Shown one piece after another: positions 36,600 through 45,415 of a stretch of DNA of 64,000 nt. How positions within the stretch are numbered: the stretch's first letter is position 1; every line of letters begins with the position of its first letter. Origin of the DNA: Myxococcus sp. CA023 (GTDB lineage Bacteria > Myxococcota > Myxococcia > Myxococcales > Myxococcaceae); assembly GCF_010998615.1 (NCBI RefSeq), contig NZ_JAAEAH010000020.1:1-64000 (forward strand). Direction: 5' to 3'. The notes below the pieces were generated by a model, which saw only the letters and a program-made list of their open reading frames with translations, was not told where the DNA came from and made no database searches. A program made the translations under genes and the position numbers.

Positions 36600-37625
36600 T
36601 CAGCGCTTCACGGCTTCGATGATGCACGTGCCGGCCTGGGTGGGGCGGATGCCCACCAGCTCCCAGGAGGTCCGGGTCAGCAGTGCCTGGAATTCGTTGG
36701 CCGTGCGCTCCCGTCCGTCCGCCAGCACCATCATGTTGAGGTCCATCAGGGGCACGGGAGAGGACGTCTGGTTGTCGGGCATCACCTGCTCCAGCACGAA
36801 GAGCCGGGCTCCCGCGGGCGCCGCGGCATGGATGTTCCGCAGGATGGCGGTGGCGGACTCCTCGTCCCAGTCGTGAAGGATGTGCTTGAGCAGGTAGGCC
36901 TCGGCGGAGGGGAGGCCTGGCTCGAAGAAGCTGCCGCCCACCAGCTCCACCCGTCCATGGAGGCCCTGGGCCTCCAGCGGGGCCTTCGCGCCTTCGAGCA
37001 CGTGCGGCAGGTCGAAAAGAATGCCCCGGCAGGAGGGGTTGGCGCACAGCACCCGCGCCAGCAGCGCTCCCTGGCTGCCGCCGATGTCCGCCACATGGGC
37101 GAAGGAGGAGAAGTCGACCTGTTGCGTCAGCTCGTGGGCCACCAGGGCTGACAGGTTGCCCATGGACCGGGCGAAGTGCGTCGCCTCTTCGGGGTGCCTG
37201 GCGAAGTGCTCCCAGATGTCCGTCCCCAGGGTCTCGCGGACGGTGGACTTCCCGGTGCGAACGGCCTCGATGAGCTGGCCCCAGGGCAGCCAGTGGGCGC
37301 GGTCACTCTGCGAGATGGCCACGTCCCGCAGCGAGCCGGGGATGTCCGAGCGGAGCCCTTCGCCCATGGGCGTCAGGGCAAAGGTCCGCTCACCGACCTC
37401 CTGGAAGATGCCCGCGGAGATGCCGCCTCGCAGCAGCCGGTACAGGCCGTCCGCGCTGATGCCGAGCTCGTTCGCCAGCGCGTCACTGCTCCGCGGGCCC
37501 TTGGAGAGCAGGTCCGCGATTCCCAGACGGGCCGCCGTGCCAATGACCTGGGTGAGCCAATAGCCGCCGATTCGCTCATAGAGCAGCTGCGTGGGAAACG
37601 GAGTCCCGCCGGGGGTCTTGTCCAT
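36600..37625 (-). CDS. O-methyltransferase of the plant-type/polyketide-tailoring family
   Basis: A 341-residue class I methyltransferase with the two-domain layout of hydroxyneurosporene/acetylserotonin-type O-methyltransferases. The N-terminal winged-helix dimerisation domain (~15-100, TQVIGTAARLGIADLLSKGP) precedes the SAM domain, with HVADIGGSQGALLARVL (~180) as the GxGxG region, FDLPHVLEGAK, and LLKHILHDWDEESATAIL (~243), whose HDW holds the usual catalytic His. ATG at 37625 is the only reasonable start. Such enzymes often decorate polyketides or aromatic metabolites, but no biosynthetic cluster surrounds it. Confidence 0.9.
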   Translation of the reverse strand: MDKTPGGTPFPTQLLYERIGGYWLTQVIGTAARLGIADLLSKGPRSSDALANELGISADGLYRLLRGGISAGIFQEVGERTFALTPMGEGLRSDIPGSLRDVAISQSDRAHWLPWGQLIEAVRTGKSTVRETLGTDIWEHFARHPEEATHFARSMGNLSALVAHELTQQVDFSSFAHVADIGGSQGALLARVLCANPSCRGILFDLPHVLEGAKAPLEAQGLHGRVELVGGSFFEPGLPSAEAYLLKHILHDWDEESATAILRNIHAAAPAGARLFVLEQVMPDNQTSSPVPLMDLNMMVLADGRERTANEFQALLTRTSWELVGIRPTQAGTCIIEAVKR

Positions 37626-37693
37626 GCTTGGAGTCTAACAGCGCTCAAACCCTGTCATCACCAGGGATTGAGGCAATAAGCTGTGAGTCGAGA

Positions 37694-37731
37694 CTCCCCG
37701 GCGGCGCCACGACAGGGCGCGGCGCCGGGAG
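37694..37731 (-). terminator. Imperfect hairpin downstream of coiled-coil gene
   Basis: On the minus strand a long GC stem (CTCCCGGCGCC against GGCGC-CGCCGGGGAG, with small bulges) lies 15 bases past the stop of the 342-residue coiled-coil gene. There is no T-run; its role as terminator is inferred from position. Confidence 0.35.
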
Positions 37732-37745
37732 CCCACCGCGCCGGG

Positions 37746-38774
37746 CTACTTGCCCTTGCTGTAGTCGCGGCTGGCGATGACGCCCTGGACCTCGGCCAGC
37801 GCGCGGGCGCCGGACGCGGACTCGAGCGCCTTCTCGGCGATGGCCTGGACCTGGCGCTTGGCCTCGGCCAGCTCCGTCTGAAGCATCTGGAGCGCCTGGG
37901 CCTGCTTGGTGGCGGTCTCCTTGAGCGAGGAAATCTCCATGGCGGCGACGCGCTGCGCCGTCTCCGCGTCCTTGGTGGCGAGCGTGAGCTTCAGCTCCCA
38001 CTCGGACTTCACCCGGTTGCCGGTGATGGCCGCGGCGGTGTCCGTCTCCTTCTTGAGCACCAGCGGGAAGTCCGCCACCTGCTTGCGCAGGTCCTCCAGC
38101 TCCTTCTCACGCTGCTTCAGGGCGTCCTCGCGGGTGGCCCAGTCCTTCTCCAGCTTCTCCTTGCGGTCGCGCTCGGTGGCGGCCTGCTGGCGCAGCGACT
38201 CGGCGAAGGCATCCTGCTCCTTCTTGCGCTGGAGCTGGGTGTCATAGGCGTACTCCTCCTCGGCGCGCTTGCGGGCGACCTCGGAGGCCTGCCGCTCGGC
38301 GGACTGGTCCGCGGCGGCCTTCGTCCGGGTGTCCTCGATGTCCTTCTGGAGCCGCTCCATCTCCGCTTCCAGCTCGGCCTTCTTCTTGTCGTACTCGGCC
38401 ACGAGCACGTCGATGGCGCTGGCGGCCACGTCCTTGCCGTGCAGCCCGTTCAGCTCCTCCGTCTTGAGCTGGATGGCTTCGTCGAGCTGCTTCAATTCCT
38501 CCACCAGCGAGATGACCTGCTCGTTGATGCCGGCCAGCGTCTTGTTGATGGTGAGGCCCGCCTCCGTGACTTTCTTCACGGCGGATTCGGCGGTGAGGCC
38601 GGACACGTCCGCGAGGACGTTTTTCGCGTGGGCATCCTGCGCGTCCTGCTCCTTGGTGGAGACGATGGGCTTGTTGCGTGCCTTGCGAGCGAGCTCCTCG
38701 AAGGCGGCCTTGGTGGCCTCGGTGGAGCGGTTGCGGGCGACGACGTTGCGCTTGGACGTCTTGCGAGTAGCCAT
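37746..38774 (-). CDS. Cytosolic coiled-coil protein, function unknown
   Basis: A 342-residue protein without signal peptide. A basic start (MATRKTSKRNVVARNRS) is followed by a short helical segment and then extended coiled coil from ~70 to 325, rich in Lys, Glu, Gln and Ala (for example EMERLQKDIEDTRTKAAADQ and DALKQREKELEDLRKQVADF). No catalytic motif or known domain is seen. The ATG at 38774 has GGAG eight bases upstream; the longer frame upstream has no coding character and overlaps the asnS promoter area. It is divergent from asnS. A structural or DNA-associated role is possible given the basic N-terminus, but this is a guess. Confidence 0.78.
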   Translation of the reverse strand: MATRKTSKRNVVARNRSTEATKAAFEELARKARNKPIVSTKEQDAQDAHAKNVLADVSGLTAESAVKKVTEAGLTINKTLAGINEQVISLVEELKQLDEAIQLKTEELNGLHGKDVAASAIDVLVAEYDKKKAELEAEMERLQKDIEDTRTKAAADQSAERQASEVARKRAEEEYAYDTQLQRKKEQDAFAESLRQQAATERDRKEKLEKDWATREDALKQREKELEDLRKQVADFPLVLKKETDTAAAITGNRVKSEWELKLTLATKDAETAQRVAAMEISSLKETATKQAQALQMLQTELAEAKRQVQAIAEKALESASGARALAEVQGVIASRDYSKGK

Positions 38775-39058
38775 GTGACTCTCCAGGTAGGGCACGGCCA
38801 GGGCAGGCCGTGAGGCCCGCGAGGGACGTGAGGGTTTCGTGGAATCGCTGGTCCCCTTTTCGGGCGACCATGGGAGAAAGGTACCTGGAGGGTCTGACAC
38901 GGTTGGCCGGGTTTCAGGCGGCCCGGCGGGGTGCTTGGAGCCCCCAGAAGCGCCGCCGGGCGGCCCGGGTTGCGATGCTTGGGGCCACAGCGCCCTTGTC
39001 CTCGGGGCCGGGGCCCGGCTAACTCGCAGTCCCCGAAACGGCTCAAGGGAGAGCGTCA

Positions 39059-40459
<1,401 letters not shown>

Positions 40460-40471
40460 ACCGCCGTCCGA

Positions 40472-40499
40472 GTGTCCCCTCCACCGAGGGAGGGGACAC
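40472..40499. terminator. Strong hairpin after asnS
   Basis: A perfect 11-bp stem GTGTCCCCTCC/GGAGGGGACAC with a 6-base loop starts 12 bases past the asnS stop and lies before the end of the convergent pseudogene, so it can serve both strands. No T-run follows. Confidence 0.6.
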
Positions 40500-40507
40500 C
40501 CGCCCGT

Positions 40508-41009
40508 TCAGGGCAGCTGGCTCTCCAACGCGCCCCAGCGGGTCCGAATCCACTGGCGCACGTACTCGACTTCCTCCTCGTAGGAGTTGAAGTCCTGGCG
40601 CGTGTGCCAGTGGGGGAAGTTGCCATGGCCGCCCCACGGGGCATGTCACGGTGGCGGAGACGGGCTCGCCTTCGAGCACCCAGCGTGGCTCGCCCGCGGT
40701 GAGCGCGCAGAGGTTGGTCTGTGGCGATGGGCCGCCATCGGGCTCGCCCCCGTCCGGAGTGCACGGGCCGGTTCCCGCGTCGGGTGTCGTCCCTCCGTCC
40801 GTGCGGTTGGAGGGCAGGCCTGCGTCGGGAGGCGTCCCGTTGTCAGGGGGCTCGCTGGCGGGGTCGGGAATGCCACGGCTTCCGGAGTCGCCACCACACG
40901 CCACCATCAGCCCCGCGACTCCCGCCAGAAACAGCCTTGGAAAGCGTTTCCCGCCACCTGGTCCCTCCCCCTCGAACAACGCCACGTCACGGCTCGCAGG
41001 ATTAACCAT
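40508..41009 (-). pseudogene. Remnant of a CotH-kinase-like lipoprotein gene (internal deletion and frameshift)
   Basis: The 5' end, from ATG 41009, encodes a clear lipoprotein start (RLFLAGVAGLMVACGGDSG), a long Pro/Asp/Gly/Thr linker and EPRWVLEGEPVSATVTC. After about position 40650 that frame becomes meaningless. A different frame then reads HGNFPHWHTRQDFNSYEEEV and continues to RTRWGALESQLP with a stop at 40508, which looks like the extreme C-terminus of a CotH-family surface protein. The whole central kinase-like domain (several hundred residues) is missing. The simplest history is one internal deletion that also changed frame. The start overlaps the merR stop by a few bases. The CotH assignment rests on the tail only. 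Confidence 0.6.
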
Positions 41010-41502
41010 TCCTTGACGTGCCTGGCACCCCCCGCGGTGCCGGCCGTTGTCGGCTCGTGGACGCCGCCGGAGGGAGGGCGCCCAGTGAGGCAATGACGGG
41101 GCATGCGGTGTCGGGTGGGCAACCTCCCTGCGCCAGCAGCTTCTGGATGGCGCGTTTCATCCGCTGGAGGTCCTTCACGCGCGCGTCGATGGCCTGGAGC
41201 TTCGCCGCCGCGAAGGTCTCCACCTCGGAGGGGGAGGGGATGCGCCCGTCCGACATCGCGAGGAAGGCGGCGACCTCCCGCAGCGTGAAGCCCAGCTCCT
41301 GCGAGCGCCGGATGAAGCGCACGCGCGTCACGTCCTCGGGGGTGTACTTGCGGTAGCCGCTCTGCGTCCGGCGGGGCGGGGGCAGCAGCTTGCGCCGCTC
41401 GTAGAACCGGAGCGTGGGAATGCCCACGCCCGCGGCCCGGGCCAGCTCGCTGATGCGGAGGGGGGCGGCGTCAGGCCGTCTGGGCGCGGGGCGTGTGGGC
41501 AT
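41002..41502 (-). CDS. MerR-family transcriptional regulator
   Basis: A 166-residue regulator. The winged-helix domain (~15-85) is typical: LRISELARAAGVGIPTLRFY, then ERRKLLPPPRRTQSGYRKY and FIRRSQELGFTLREVAAFL. A dimerisation helix (~95-130) is followed by GGCPPDTACPVIASLG. The two cysteines and CPVIASL recall the C-terminal metal loop of MerR-type mercury/heavy-metal sensors, although the spacing (five residues between the Cys) is shorter than in MerR. The ATG at 41502 has GGAGGA seven bases upstream. Its start lies inside the end of the membrane-protein gene (32-base overlap), so the two form one operon under a MerR-type promoter. The inducer is unknown. Confidence 0.88.
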   Translation of the reverse strand: MPTRPAPRRPDAAPLRISELARAAGVGIPTLRFYERRKLLPPPRRTQSGYRKYTPEDVTRVRFIRRSQELGFTLREVAAFLAMSDGRIPSPSEVETFAAAKLQAIDARVKDLQRMKRAIQKLLAQGGCPPDTACPVIASLGALPPAASTSRQRPAPRGVPGTSRNG

Positions 41503-41911
41503 GGTGGTTCCTCCACCACTGGAGGATGGCACCCCCCTGGACGAAGAACCACGTCAGTTCCAGCGCGAGCATGACCGCGAGGATGCCCGTCTGGCCCGAT
41601 GCGAACGCCACGCCCATCCACAGCGAAAAACCGGCGCGGCCCACGGTGTCCGCTGCGCCCAGGGTGGGCTCTGGCTTCCACAGGCGCAGCACGGACCACA
41701 CGGTGACGATGGTGCCCATCAGGCTCACGAAGAAGAGGTGCATGGGGCCGAACTCCGGCGGCGTGGCTCCGGGCAGACCGAGCGCGACATGGAGGTGGTG
41801 CAGCTTTTCCAGGAGCCAGCCCGCCGTCCACGGCGTGGCGAAGGGGGCGGTGACGACGAGGTCGTAGAGGGCGCTGGCCTGGATGATGCGAGTGGGTTTG
41901 TTCCGGTTCAT
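41471..41911 (-). CDS. Small four-helix membrane protein in operon with merR
   Basis: A 146-residue inner-membrane protein with about four hydrophobic segments (~8-30, ~52-72, ~88-106 and ~108-130). Notable pieces are MHLFFVSLMGTIVTVWSVLR and GILAVMLALELTWFFVQGG. I recognise no transport signature. It starts at ATG 41911, just downstream of a promoter with MerR-type geometry, and its 3' end overlaps the start of merR. It is therefore the best candidate for the regulator's main target, perhaps an export or protective function, though no substrate can be named. Confidence 0.78.
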   Translation of the reverse strand: MNRNKPTRIIQASALYDLVVTAPFATPWTAGWLLEKLHHLHVALGLPGATPPEFGPMHLFFVSLMGTIVTVWSVLRLWKPEPTLGAADTVGRAGFSLWMGVAFASGQTGILAVMLALELTWFFVQGGAILQWWRNHHAHTPRAQTA

Positions 41912-41918
41912 GCGCGGA

Positions 41919-41950
41919 ACGTTACGGTCTGCACCAAGGTGCAGGGTCAA
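41919..41950 (-). promoter_or_regulatory. MerR-type promoter with dyad in long spacer
   Basis: On the minus strand TTGACC (-35, 41950-41945) is followed by the perfect 16-base dyad CTGCACCTTGGTGCAG (41944-41929) and then ACCGTAACGT, which supplies a weak -10. The spacer is 19-20 bp depending on the -10 chosen, longer than the usual 17, as in promoters that MerR-family regulators distort to activate. It lies 8 bases before the start of the membrane-protein/merR operon. Confidence 0.7.
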
Positions 41951-41973
41951 GCGCCCTTGTCTCCCAGGGCGCT
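41950..41973 (-). terminator. Hairpin at the end of the AbiGi-like gene
   Basis: AGCGCCC/GGGCGCT, a perfect 7-bp stem with a 10-base loop, overlaps the TAG stop of the AbiGi-like gene and directly abuts the -35 box of the following promoter. It probably insulates the two units; no T-run is present. Confidence 0.45.
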
Positions 41974-42682
41974 ATCCGGCCTTGAGGCGCACGGAATCAG
42001 AGGCGTGCTTCGCGAGTGCCTCGGCGATCTGGTTCGACTTCCACAGCGGGTCCAGGCAGGGGCAGAAGTAGCCGGGGCCCGCCTTCTCGCGCACGGCCCA
42101 GGTGAAGAACTCGCGGGCGGTGTCGTGGAGCTCCTCGGGAAGGAAGAGGGCGGCGACGTCGTACTCGGTGAAGCGGAGCAGGCCCGGCACGCGCCACTCG
42201 CGCTCCCAGTCGAAGCGGTAGCTGTAGGGCGCGTTGTGGTGGTCACCCTGGATGTCCACGAAGGGCGTCATGGACCAGATGGGCTCTTGCTGGGGCGAAG
42301 GGGCTGCGAGCGCGCGCTCCACCTGATGCTTCAGGGCGAGGTGCGCGGGGGAGGCGTACTGGACGTACCAGACAGGGCCGCCGCCCTGGGAGAGGATGTA
42401 GCTCTTGCTGAAGCCAATGCCATACAGGCTGCGGCGCTGGACGAGCCGGGCGAGCTGGTCCAGGGGAATCTCGCTGAAGCACACGGAGCGGTGGCGCTCG
42501 GCGACGGCGGGCTCCCGGCGGGCGATGCCGAAGCCCTCGGCGCCGGGGATGAGCGTCCGGGCGCCGAGGATGCTCATCATGTTCTGGTAGGCGTCACGAT
42601 AGGGTGGTCCCGGCTTCGTGAAGTGAACCACGAAGTCAGACATGTCTCGCCACTGTGGATTCGTCTGGTAGCCGAGCATCAT
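41972..42682 (-). CDS. AbiGi-like protein (putative abortive-infection antitoxin family)
   Basis: A 236-residue soluble protein. The pattern FVVHFTKPG (~16) ... RSVCFSEIPLDQLARLVQRR (~55) ... YGIGFSKSYILSQGGGPVWY (~80) matches the AbiGi group, described as the antitoxin of some AbiG abortive-infection systems, and related HFT/GIxF proteins. The ATG at 42682 (MMLGYQTNPQW) has GGAG with 5-base spacing; an earlier in-frame start is unsupported. No AbiGii-like nucleotidyltransferase toxin is adjacent, so a defence role is only a possibility. Upstream lies a ~210-base gap to the ndh gene, and downstream the MerR-controlled operon. The family name is assigned from memory of motifs and is moderately sure. 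Confidence 0.6.
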   Translation of the reverse strand: MMLGYQTNPQWRDMSDFVVHFTKPGPPYRDAYQNMMSILGARTLIPGAEGFGIARREPAVAERHRSVCFSEIPLDQLARLVQRRSLYGIGFSKSYILSQGGGPVWYVQYASPAHLALKHQVERALAAPSPQQEPIWSMTPFVDIQGDHHNAPYSYRFDWEREWRVPGLLRFTEYDVAALFLPEELHDTAREFFTWAVREKAGPGYFCPCLDPLWKSNQIAEALAKHASDSVRLKAG

Positions 42683-42895
42683 CCCTACTCCGCAGGCAAT
42701 GTCCCGGACAGCGCGGAGGGATGCAACTCGAACGACGCGTGGCACGTCATGCCTGCCTGTCTTGTATTCGAGGGGACAGGGGCTGCCGGCGCAACGCGTT
42801 GCTCCCGATTGCCAGGCAGGGAAGCCTCCTGGGAGGCAGGAGCAATCAGCCGGACGGAACAATGGGCTTCTATCGGTCCTGTGCTCTGGGGGCAC

Positions 42896-44326
42896 TCAGG
42901 TCCATGAGGGCCCTGCGCGGTTGCTCTCGGTGCCGCGCGTCGCCGTCGTCGTCCCGTCCGGCGGCCGCGCGTCACGGGTGGGCGCCGTGGGGGCGTCCGC
43001 CGTCACCTTGCCCGCGTGCGGCGCGCGCTCAGACGCGACCTGCGGGCTCAGCCGCCACTCGCGCTCCGTGATGAGCCGCGCGCCGCGCGTGCTGAACAGG
43101 TAGCTCCACACCCACGTGACGAACACGCCGAAGCGGTTCTTGAAGCCCACCAGGTACCAGACGTGGATGAAGAGCCACGCCACCCACGCGACGAAGCCCG
43201 TCAGCTTGGCGCGGCCCGTCTCAGCGATGGCCCGGTGCTTACCGATGGTGGCCATCGCGCCCTTGTCCTTGTAGCGGAAGGGCGTGCGGGGGCGGCCGCG
43301 CAGGTCCGCGAGGATGTTGCGCGCCACGGCCCGTCCCATCTGCATGGCCGCAGGCGCGACACCGGGCACGAGATTTCCGCCCAGTTCCACGTGGGCCACG
43401 TCACCCGCGGCGAAGACCTCCGGGTGACCGGGCAGCGTGAGGTCCGCCGCCACCTGCACGCGCCCCGCGCGGTCCAGCGGCACGCCGAGCCCGCGTGTGA
43501 GGCACTCGGCCTGCACACCTGCAGCCCACACCACCGTGCGCGAGGCCAGGCGCTCGGAGCCGAGCGTCACACCCTCGGCGTCCACCGCCGTCACGCGTGC
43601 CTCCGTGCGCACTTCCACGCCCAGGGCCGCAAGGTCGCGGTGTGCACGCACACCCAGCTTCTCACTGAAGGAGGGCAGAATGCGTGGGCCCGCCTCCACG
43701 AGGAAGACGCGCGCGCGGGACGGTGTGATGCGGCGGAAATCGCGCACCAGCACCGTGCGGCTGATGTCCGCGATGGCGCCCGCCAGTTCCACGCCCGTGG
43801 GGCCTGCGCCCACGACGACGAAGCTCAGGAGCGCGCGCTGGCGCTCGGCGTCGCGCTCGTTCTCCGCCTGCTCGAAGGCGCTGAGGATGCGGCGGCGCAA
43901 CTCCGTCGCCTGCTCCAGCGTCTTGAGGCCCGGGGCGAAGTCCTCCCACTCCGATTTGCCGAAGTAGCTGTGCTGCGCGCCGCACGCGATGACGAGGTAG
44001 TCGTAGCGCAGCCGCACGTCGCCCTCGCCGCCCACCCAGCGTTCCTTGAGGTTCACCCACGTGACGCGGCCCAAGTGCACCGACACGTTGGGCTTCCGTG
44101 CGAACTGCGAGCGGATGGGCACTGCGATGTCCGCGGGGCTCAGTCCGCTAGTAGCCACCTGGTAGAGCAGCGGCTGGAAGAGGTGGTGGTTGCGCTGGTC
44201 GAGGACCGTCACGTACAGCGCCGAGTGGCGCGCGAGCGCCTTGGCGGCCGTGAGTCCGGCGAAGCCCGCCCCCAGCACGACGACGTGCTTCTGGCCGGGG
44301 GCGAGCGGAGGCGTGATGGGATCCAT
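42896..44326 (-). CDS. ndh: Type II NADH:quinone oxidoreductase
   Basis: A 476-residue single-subunit flavoprotein that passes electrons from NADH to quinone without pumping protons. The FAD motif is VVVLGAGFAGLTAAKAL (~15-31), the NADH motif VVVGAGPTGVELAGAI (~170-185), and a late FAD motif GHPEVFAAGDVAHVEL (~300). A C-terminal amphipathic membrane anchor (~378-425, AWVAWLFIHVWYLVGFKNRF) is typical of NDH-2. The last ~45 residues are polar and probably disordered, beyond the usual end. The ATG at 44326 follows GAAGGAGATATCCC, an excellent ribosome site. Confidence 0.95.
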   Translation of the reverse strand: MDPITPPLAPGQKHVVVLGAGFAGLTAAKALARHSALYVTVLDQRNHHLFQPLLYQVATSGLSPADIAVPIRSQFARKPNVSVHLGRVTWVNLKERWVGGEGDVRLRYDYLVIACGAQHSYFGKSEWEDFAPGLKTLEQATELRRRILSAFEQAENERDAERQRALLSFVVVGAGPTGVELAGAIADISRTVLVRDFRRITPSRARVFLVEAGPRILPSFSEKLGVRAHRDLAALGVEVRTEARVTAVDAEGVTLGSERLASRTVVWAAGVQAECLTRGLGVPLDRAGRVQVAADLTLPGHPEVFAAGDVAHVELGGNLVPGVAPAAMQMGRAVARNILADLRGRPRTPFRYKDKGAMATIGKHRAIAETGRAKLTGFVAWVAWLFIHVWYLVGFKNRFGVFVTWVWSYLFSTRGARLITEREWRLSPQVASERAPHAGKVTADAPTAPTRDARPPDGTTTATRGTESNRAGPSWT

Positions 44327-44633
44327 GGGATATCTCCTTCACCTGGCCGGCGCACGCGGACGAGTACCCGTGGTGCGCCACCATGGCGTTGATGAGGCTC
44401 AGCCGATAGGCGCGGTGCGCGTCGTCGCCAAGGCTCGACACGTACTGCGCGCGCTCGTACAGCGACCGCCCGGCGCGCACGCGCTGGGCACGAAGCCAAG
44501 ATTGCCGCTCGCCTGAGAGGCCCCGTGAGAGGCACCCTGGGGGCGCACTCTCGCGGAAGGCCAAGACCTGGCTCGGCGAGCCACCGCCGAGGCGCGGCTG
44601 CCCGAGCTCACTGCGCGCTCGGACAGACAGCCC
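44327..44633. other. Gap upstream of ndh holding a coding-like fragment
   Basis: Most of this 307-base interval has no supportable gene. On the minus strand, however, a frame from GTG 44480 reads SLYERAQYVSSLGDDAHRAY and then RLSLINAMVAHHGYSSACAG with strongly G/C-ending codons. It then runs out of frame into ndh without a sensible end. It looks like the 5' piece of a gene whose 3' part is lost, or a small protein overlapping ndh. The promoter of ndh should also lie here. Confidence 0.4.
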
Positions 44634-44963
44634 CTAGTGCGCGTCCCCGCCGCTGGTGAACTTCAGGCCGACGATAGAGGCGACCATGAGTCCTAGGAAG
44701 AAGAAGCGCCCCAGTGTGGCCGGCTCACGGAAGAGCACGATGCCAACAAGCGCGGCGCCCAAGGCCCCAATTCCAACCCAAACCGCGTACGCAGTCCCGG
44801 CCGGCAGCGTGCGCATCGCGATGGACAGCAGCGCCAGGCTGCTAATCAACGTGACGGCAACAAAGAGACTGGGCCAAGGCCGGGTGAAGCCCTGCGTATA
44901 CTTGAGGCCCACAGCCCAGCACGTCTCCAGCAACCCAGCAACGAGAACAAGAAGCCACGACAT
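44634..44963 (-). CDS. gdx: Guanidinium exporter, SMR family (Gdx/SugE)
   Basis: A 109-residue four-helix small multidrug resistance protein of the Gdx (formerly SugE) subtype, which exports guanidinium in exchange for protons as an antiparallel dimer. The opening MSWLLVLVAGLLETCWAVGL holds the essential Glu (E13), and the segment GTAYAVWVGIGALGAALVGI is typical of Gdx rather than EmrE. The ATG at 44963 is set by the family N-terminus; its Shine-Dalgarno AGGGG lies inside a hairpin. A guanidine-III riboswitch immediately upstream confirms the substrate class. Confidence 0.95.
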   Translation of the reverse strand: MSWLLVLVAGLLETCWAVGLKYTQGFTRPWPSLFVAVTLISSLALLSIAMRTLPAGTAYAVWVGIGALGAALVGIVLFREPATLGRFFFLGLMVASIVGLKFTSGGDAH

Positions 44964-44986
44964 GACGCACCCCTGACAAGGGCGTC
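44964..44986 (-). promoter_or_regulatory. Shine-Dalgarno-sequestering hairpin of the gdx riboswitch
   Basis: On the minus strand GACG-CCCT, a 4-base loop, AGGG, a 3-base bulge and CGTC form a stem that hides the AGGGG ribosome site just before the gdx ATG. Its 5' arm overlaps the last strand of the guanidine aptamer (44988-44982), so the aptamer and this hairpin exclude each other. Guanidine binding should therefore free the ribosome site. Confidence 0.6.
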
Positions 44987-45022
44987 GTCTTACGTAACCG
45001 GGTACGGCGCATCTCGTCCGGG
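44981..45022 (-). promoter_or_regulatory. Guanidine-III (ykkC-III) riboswitch aptamer
   Basis: The minus strand reads CCGGACGAGATGCGCCGTAC, then CCGG, a six-base linker and AAGACGACGC. This is nearly identical to the structurally studied Thermobifida fusca ykkC-III aptamer as I recall it. P1 (CCGG/CCGG) is intact. The pseudoknot helix GCGCCGT/ACGACGC has one C-A mismatch relative to that sequence. It lies 18 bases before gdx. A separate perfect hairpin CTGCACTC/GAGTGCAG (45049-45028) stands just upstream. Confidence 0.9.
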
Positions 45023-45049
45023 CAGGGCTGCACTCTGAACTGAGTGCAG

Positions 45050-45415
45050 CTGGTGCGGCCGGCGTACTAGCCCAGCGAGGCCGTTTTGTCCACCGCAGTA
45101 GCTTATGCGTCGACAGGCTGGATGCTGGGCAGGCAGGTAGCTTGGCGGCGTTGCGCGCGAAAGCGCGTAGCAGTCGCGGGTCGAATTGCGCATTGCCGAT
45201 GGACCCGATGCTCAGTTCCAACGCCCCGCACATACCGTTGGCCGAGTCCACCAGGCGCACCGCGTGCGCCTCCTGGGGCGTGTTCGCGTTTAGGATTCTG
45301 CGGCCATGGCCCGCCTGCGGGCGGCGTCAAAGGCGCGGCTCGCGACGCGCCCGGCGAACCCATGGCCTTACCTTGCCACAATGCTGGACACACGATGGAA
45401 TGGATGAGGTCGAAC
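45050..45415. other. Divergent intergenic region with no called gene
   Basis: This region separates the gdx riboswitch from the foreign-looking secreted-protein gene on the other strand and should hold both promoters. A minus-strand frame (45260 to ~45110, VRLVDSANGMCGALELSIGS...) has partly coding-like codon use and runs on toward gdx without a family match, so it may be a gene remnant. Nothing else is supportable. Confidence 0.35.
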
